From Tabrizicola_A aquatica (GTDB lineage Bacteria; Pseudomonadota; Alphaproteobacteria; Rhodobacterales; Rhodobacteraceae): a DNA stretch of 64,000 nucleotides. The stretch lies in the NCBI GenBank assembly GCA_965194375.1, contig CBDAEL010000002.1, one strand, 5' to 3'. Position 1 is the first letter of the stretch. The number at the start of each line of letters is the position of its first letter. A model generated the notes under the pieces. The model worked only from the letters and a program-made list of their open reading frames with translations. It made no database searches and had not been told where the DNA came from. Made by a program: the position numbers and the translations under genes. This document shows, one piece after another, positions 60,349 through 64,000 of the stretch.

Positions 60349-60524
60349 GCGTTGCCTTGGCGGCGCGGACCAAGACGCTATATCTTGGGCAAATGTCACA
60401 TCCCTGTGGCATGAGACGGCAAATATAGCGCCAGCCCTGCGGAATTTACTTGCCCCGGGCCCCAAACAGGACGACGATCAAGATGTGTCCCTCTTTTGAC
60501 CCGAACGCTCACAAGGAGACCCCA

Positions 60525-61541
60525 TTGGGCATCAGCGCGCTGACCCCCCCGTCCCGCCCCGAGGATGTTGTCGAAACTGTCCTTGAATTTCCTGACAATC
60601 GCCTGCTGATCGGCCTCTGCGGTGAGTTTGACCGCAATCTGGCGCAGATCGAACACCAGATGGGTGTGCATGTTCTCAGGCGCGGGAACAGGTTGTCGGT
60701 GATCGGAGATGCGGGGGCGCGTGAACAGGCGGCAGCCGTGTTGCGCGGGCTTTATGCCCGGCTGGAGACCGGTCGCGCTGTGTCGGCGGGTGATATTGAC
60801 GGCGCCATTCGGATGGGTCGCCCGATGCCCGACAGCCTGCGCCCAGACAGCGAGCAGATCGAGATGTTTTCCGGCGGCGCGATGGAGTTGCGCACCCGCA
60901 AGAAACCGATCGAACCCCGGACCGAGGCGCAAAAGGCCTATGTCGCAAATCTGTTCCAGCATGAGCTGGGCTTTGGCATCGGCCCGGCCGGCACCGGCAA
61001 GACCTATCTCGCTGTGGCGGTTGGGGTGACGATGCTGATCTCGGGCGCTGTGGAAAAGATCATCCTGTCGCGCCCGGCGGTTGAGGCGGGCGAGCGTTTG
61101 GGCTTTCTGCCCGGCGACATGAAGGAAAAGATCGATCCCTACATGCAGCCGCTTTATGACGCTTTGAATGATTTCCTGCCCTCAAAACAGGTGCAGAAGC
61201 TCATGGAAGAAAAGCGCATCGAAATCGCGCCCTTGGCCTTTATGCGGGGCCGGACGCTGTCGAATGCCTTTGTGGTGCTGGATGAGGCGCAGAACGCCAC
61301 CACCATGCAGATGAAGATGTTCCTAACCCGTTTGGGCGAGGGCAGCCGCATGGTGATTACGGGCGACCGCACGCAGGTGGACCTGCCGCGCGGGGTCGCC
61401 AGCGGGTTGGCCGATGCCGAACGCATCCTGAAAGGGGTGAAGGGCGTGAGCTTCAACTACTTCACCTCGGGCGATGTGGTGCGCCACCCGCTCGTGGCCC
61501 GCGTGATCGAGGCTTATGAGCGTCACGAGGCGCAAAGCTGA
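60525..61541 (+). CDS. phoH: PhoH-family ATPase
   Basis: 338 residues (PhoH-like, YbeZ type). An N-terminal KH-like segment precedes the P-loop domain: Walker A GIGPAGTGKTYLAVA, Walker B AFVVLDEAQNAT, and MVITGDRTQVDLP. It is thought to act with YbeY in ribosomal RNA processing. I use TTG (GISALTPPS follows) because AAGGAG is 6 bases upstream; an ATG 42 bases earlier lacks a site. First gene of phoH-ybeY-corC-lnt. Confidence 0.93.
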   Translation: MGISALTPPSRPEDVVETVLEFPDNRLLIGLCGEFDRNLAQIEHQMGVHVLRRGNRLSVIGDAGAREQAAAVLRGLYARLETGRAVSAGDIDGAIRMGRPMPDSLRPDSEQIEMFSGGAMELRTRKKPIEPRTEAQKAYVANLFQHELGFGIGPAGTGKTYLAVAVGVTMLISGAVEKIILSRPAVEAGERLGFLPGDMKEKIDPYMQPLYDALNDFLPSKQVQKLMEEKRIEIAPLAFMRGRTLSNAFVVLDEAQNATTMQMKMFLTRLGEGSRMVITGDRTQVDLPRGVASGLADAERILKGVKGVSFNYFTSGDVVRHPLVARVIEAYERHEAQS

Positions 61542-61622
61542 TCGCCTTGCCAATGGCTTGCCGCCCCCATGCCCAATCTTCGGGCCTTGAGGGGCGGCGG
61601 CTTCCGAGCTAGGCAGCCTGCC

Positions 61623-62129
61623 ATGGAACCGCTTGTCGATATCGTGCTGGAGGACGACCGCTGGGACGCCTTCGGGCTGGAGCCGCTGGCCGATCGCGCG
61701 CTGCGCGCGGCGCTGGAGGAGCTTGATCTGCCCGCCACGGGCTTTACGCTCTGTCTCATGGCCTGTGATGATGTGCGGATTGCCGCGCTGAACGGCGATT
61801 TTCGCGGCAAGGCCAAGGCGACCAACGTGTTGAGCTGGCCCTCCGAGGAGCGCGGCAGCGACGACGAGGGCGGCCAGCCTGATCGGCCCGACCCCGGCCC
61901 TGCCGATGACCCCGAACATCTTGGCGACATTGCCATTTCTTATGACACCTGCATGGCCGAGGCCGCCGCAGCCGCGAAGCCTGCCGCCGATCACGTGACG
62001 CATCTGGTCATTCACGCGCTCCTGCATTTGCTGGGCTATGACCACATTCGTGAGGCCGATGCGACGCTCATGGAAGGAATCGAGGTCCGTGCCCTTGCAA
62101 GGCTGGGCCTTTCTGACCCATACTTGTAG
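61623..62129 (+). CDS. ybeY: Endoribonuclease YbeY
   Basis: 168 residues. Zinc-binding triad in VIHALLHLLGYDH (HxxxHxxGxDH) and the family motif ATNVLSWPSE. It matures the 16S rRNA 3' end and joins ribosome quality control. An acidic insertion (GSDDEGGQPDRPDPGPADDPEH) follows the PSE motif, a little longer than usual. The start ATG has AGGCAG rather than a full site. Confidence 0.94.
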   Translation: MEPLVDIVLEDDRWDAFGLEPLADRALRAALEELDLPATGFTLCLMACDDVRIAALNGDFRGKAKATNVLSWPSEERGSDDEGGQPDRPDPGPADDPEHLGDIAISYDTCMAEAAAAAKPAADHVTHLVIHALLHLLGYDHIREADATLMEGIEVRALARLGLSDPYL

Positions 62130-62168
62130 GGCCCGGCACCAAGCGCGGGTGTTTGGGATAAAGGATCG

Positions 62169-63095
62169 ATGGGCAGTAGTAGCGATGGGTCTCCCGCAGC
62201 GCGTGGCGCGCTGCATGACGACAACACCAGTGATGAGGCAGACCAAGCCCCACGTGGATTTTTCGGGCGTATCCTCGATGCCCTAACCCCCTCAGACCCA
62301 AAAGGAGATGGCCCGCCGGAAACCGGTGCAGGCCAAGTTGCGCTGCCTCCGGGCAGTGGCCAACTGGGTCTGGCCAATCTGCGCAAGCTGCGGGTGGACG
62401 ATGTCGCGATCCCAAAGGTTGAGATTGCCGCCGTGCCGCTGGACATCGGCAAGGAGGATCTGGTTGAGGCCTTTCGCCAAAGCGGCTTTTCGCGCCTGCC
62501 GGTCTATAAGGGCACGCTGGACCATCCGCAGGGTTTGGTGCTGCTGAAAGACCTTGCTTTGCAGCATGGCTTTGGTGCCGCCGGTCGGTTCAGCCTGAAA
62601 AAGCTTTTGCGCCCCGTGCTCTTTGCTCCGCCGTCGATGCCCGCCGCCACGCTCTTGCAAAAGATGCAGCGCGACCGGGTGCATATGGCCTTGGTGATCG
62701 ACGAATATGGCGGGGTGGATGGGCTGGTCACCATCGAGGACTTGATCGAAACCGTCATTGGCGAGATCGAGGACGAGCATGACGAGGACGAAAACACCCT
62801 GTGGAAAGAAGAAAAGCCGGGCGTCTTTGTCGCGCAATCGGTCGTGCCTTTGGATGAGTTCGAGGCCGCCATCGGCTTAACCCTGCGCGCCGATGAGGAT
62901 GATGCCGAGATCGACACACTGGGCGGATTGGTCTTTGTACGCATCGGCCGGGTTCCGGCGCGGGGCGAGGTGGTGCCGCATGAAAGCGGGGCCGAGTTCG
63001 AGGTGATCGACGCCGATCCGCGCCGGATCAAGCGGTTGCGCGTGCGCCTGCCCGGCGCAGGCAGCGCCAAACCGGCCGAGCCCGCCGAAGCGTGA
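62169..63095 (+). CDS. corC: CorC/HlyC-type CBS-domain protein
   Basis: 308 residues, without the membrane DUF21 domain. Two CBS domains at about 85-210 (VPKVEIAAVPLDIGKEDLVEAFRQSGFSRLPVYKG; VIDEYGGVDGLVTIEDLIETVIGEIEDEHDE) and a C-terminal CorC_HlyC domain to about 300. Cytoplasmic; E. coli CorC is linked to magnesium/cobalt efflux. AAAGGA lies before the ATG. Its stop overlaps the GTG start of lnt. Confidence 0.9.
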   Translation: MGSSSDGSPAARGALHDDNTSDEADQAPRGFFGRILDALTPSDPKGDGPPETGAGQVALPPGSGQLGLANLRKLRVDDVAIPKVEIAAVPLDIGKEDLVEAFRQSGFSRLPVYKGTLDHPQGLVLLKDLALQHGFGAAGRFSLKKLLRPVLFAPPSMPAATLLQKMQRDRVHMALVIDEYGGVDGLVTIEDLIETVIGEIEDEHDEDENTLWKEEKPGVFVAQSVVPLDEFEAAIGLTLRADEDDAEIDTLGGLVFVRIGRVPARGEVVPHESGAEFEVIDADPRRIKRLRVRLPGAGSAKPAEPAEA

Positions 63096-64000
63096 CGCGC
63101 CGGGGCCCGACAGGGTGGCTTTCCTCCCGGTTGGTCCAATGGGCCGCCACATGGCCCGGCGCGCGGCGCGCCGCCCTTGCTTTTGGCGCGGGCGCACTGG
63201 CTGGCCTTGGCCATGCCCCGCTGTACCTTTGGCCGCTGACCCTTTTGGGGTTGGCGGCGCTGATCCGTTTGGTGGCAGAGCCCAAAGCCCCCGCTGGGTG
63301 GTTGGGCCTTCTGGGTGGGGCGGGCTATGGCGCGGTCGTTCTCTCTTGGATCGTCGAGCCCTTCCTGATCGAGCCGGAAACCTACGGCTGGATGGCCCCG
63401 TTTGCGCTGATCTTCATGGCGCTGGGGCTTGGGGCGTTTTGGGCCGTGGCCGCCCGTCTGGCCCGCACCCTGCCCTTTCGCAGCCCCACTTACGGCTTTG
63501 CCCTGACGCTCACCTTCGTTGAATTCCTGCGCGGCCATATCCTGACGGGCTTTCCTTGGGGCATGCCCGGCCATGTCTGGATTTCCAGCCCCATCGCGCA
63601 GCTTGGGGCCTATGTCGGCCCGACCGGACTGACCCTTGGCTTGCTGCTGGCCGCCGCTGCCCTGTCGCGGCTTGACTGGCGCCCAGCCTTGGCCGCCGCG
63701 GCCGCGCTGGCCGCGGCTTGGACCCATGGCGCATGGACCCTATCGCAGCCCCTGCCCGACGGGCCGGGGGCCACGGTTCGGCTGGTGCAGCCCAATGCCG
63801 AACAGGCTCTGAAATGGGACCCCGAACTGGCCCGCCGGTTCCTTGATCGCCTTCTTGACGCCACCGCTGCCGCCCCCGACGGGACCGCTCCGCCCGATCT
63901 GGTGATCTGGCCCGAAACCGCCCTGCCCTATCTTTTCGAGTACCACCCCGAACTCGCCCCGATGATCGCCGAGGCGGCCCAAGGCGCGACCGTGGCCTTG
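63092..64000 (+). CDS. lnt: Apolipoprotein N-acyltransferase, 3' end outside window
   Basis: 303 codons visible; the frame runs off the right edge. GTG start overlaps the corC stop (GTGA). About seven transmembrane helices up to residue 215 (LALAGLGHAPLYLWPLTLLGLAALIRL; EFLRGHILTGFPWGMPGHVW) are followed by the carbon-nitrogen hydrolase domain with the catalytic Glu in DLVIWPETALPYLF. The catalytic Lys and Cys lie beyond the window. It adds the third acyl chain to lipoproteins at the inner membrane. Belongs to the phoH-ybeY-corC-lnt unit. Confidence 0.93.
   Translation, partial: MTRRGPTGWLSSRLVQWAATWPGARRAALAFGAGALAGLGHAPLYLWPLTLLGLAALIRLVAEPKAPAGWLGLLGGAGYGAVVLSWIVEPFLIEPETYGWMAPFALIFMALGLGAFWAVAARLARTLPFRSPTYGFALTLTFVEFLRGHILTGFPWGMPGHVWISSPIAQLGAYVGPTGLTLGLLLAAAALSRLDWRPALAAAAALAAAWTHGAWTLSQPLPDGPGATVRLVQPNAEQALKWDPELARRFLDRLLDATAAAPDGTAPPDLVIWPETALPYLFEYHPELAPMIAEAAQGATVAL

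Overview
The window looks like the chromosome of a Rhodobacteraceae-type alphaproteobacterium (Rhodobacter/Paracoccus/Gemmobacter relatives). The support is a high G+C content, the proteins themselves (PuuD-type urate hydroxylase, MaeB fused to a phosphotransacetylase domain, the miaB/phoH/ybeY/corC/lnt block, a small CTP-synthetase-mislabelled membrane protein) and G+C-rich palindromes between convergent genes. Genus cannot be decided from sequence alone. No rRNA, intact tRNA, CRISPR array, transposase or prophage was seen. About 57 genes or gene fragments are called. The first gene is cut by the left edge and lnt by the right edge.

Region by region. 1-4.7 kb: a kinase-like plus class-III aminotransferase pair resembling a phosphorylation/phospho-lyase route, then urate hydroxylase with a divergent LysR regulator. 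4.8-17.4 kb: mostly housekeeping genes (hrpB, meaB, DUF1203, a GMC oxidoreductase, lldD, trpA, an OpgB/LtaS-like membrane transferase, ychF) and a ROK regulator. 17.5-26.5 kb: a xylose operon (xylF, xylH, a one-domain xylG, xylB, xylA) running by overlapping genes into a Tat-exported vanadium-haloperoxidase-like enzyme and a secreted FG-GAP/ASPIC (CRTAC1-type) protein. 26.6-32 kb: katG/oxyR and an RpiR regulator/iolG pair, both divergent. 32-34.8 kb: an RTX protein with an A+T-richer N-terminal half, then mtnP.

34.8-43.1 kb: a DUF2927 protein, apt, a degenerate M48-like membrane protein, a SPOR protein, and a tight nucleoside salvage operon cdd-deoA-deoB-add-upp. 43.3-49.7 kb: maeB, prpE behind an array of TTTGCAAA-type sites, and a LuxU/LuxO-like Hpt plus sigma-54 activator pair. 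49.6-57.6 kb: small and housekeeping genes (alpha/beta hydrolase, CsbD, glyA, nadK, tonB) and a cytochrome b561 gene split by a clean insertion of about 710 bp. 57.8-64 kb: miaB, then an OmpA-like protein and a lipoprotein sharing a Cys/Trp motif, then phoH-ybeY-corC-lnt.

Functionally, carbon enters through xylose, lactate, inositol and propionate routes (MeaB and PrpE serve the same propionyl-CoA/methylmalonyl-CoA pathway from separate loci). Purine and pyrimidine salvage is concentrated at 33.9-43.1 kb. The less explained parts are the haloperoxidase/CRTAC1 tail of the xylose operon, the OmpA/lipoprotein pair, the LuxU/LuxO-like pair and the insertion in the cytochrome gene.
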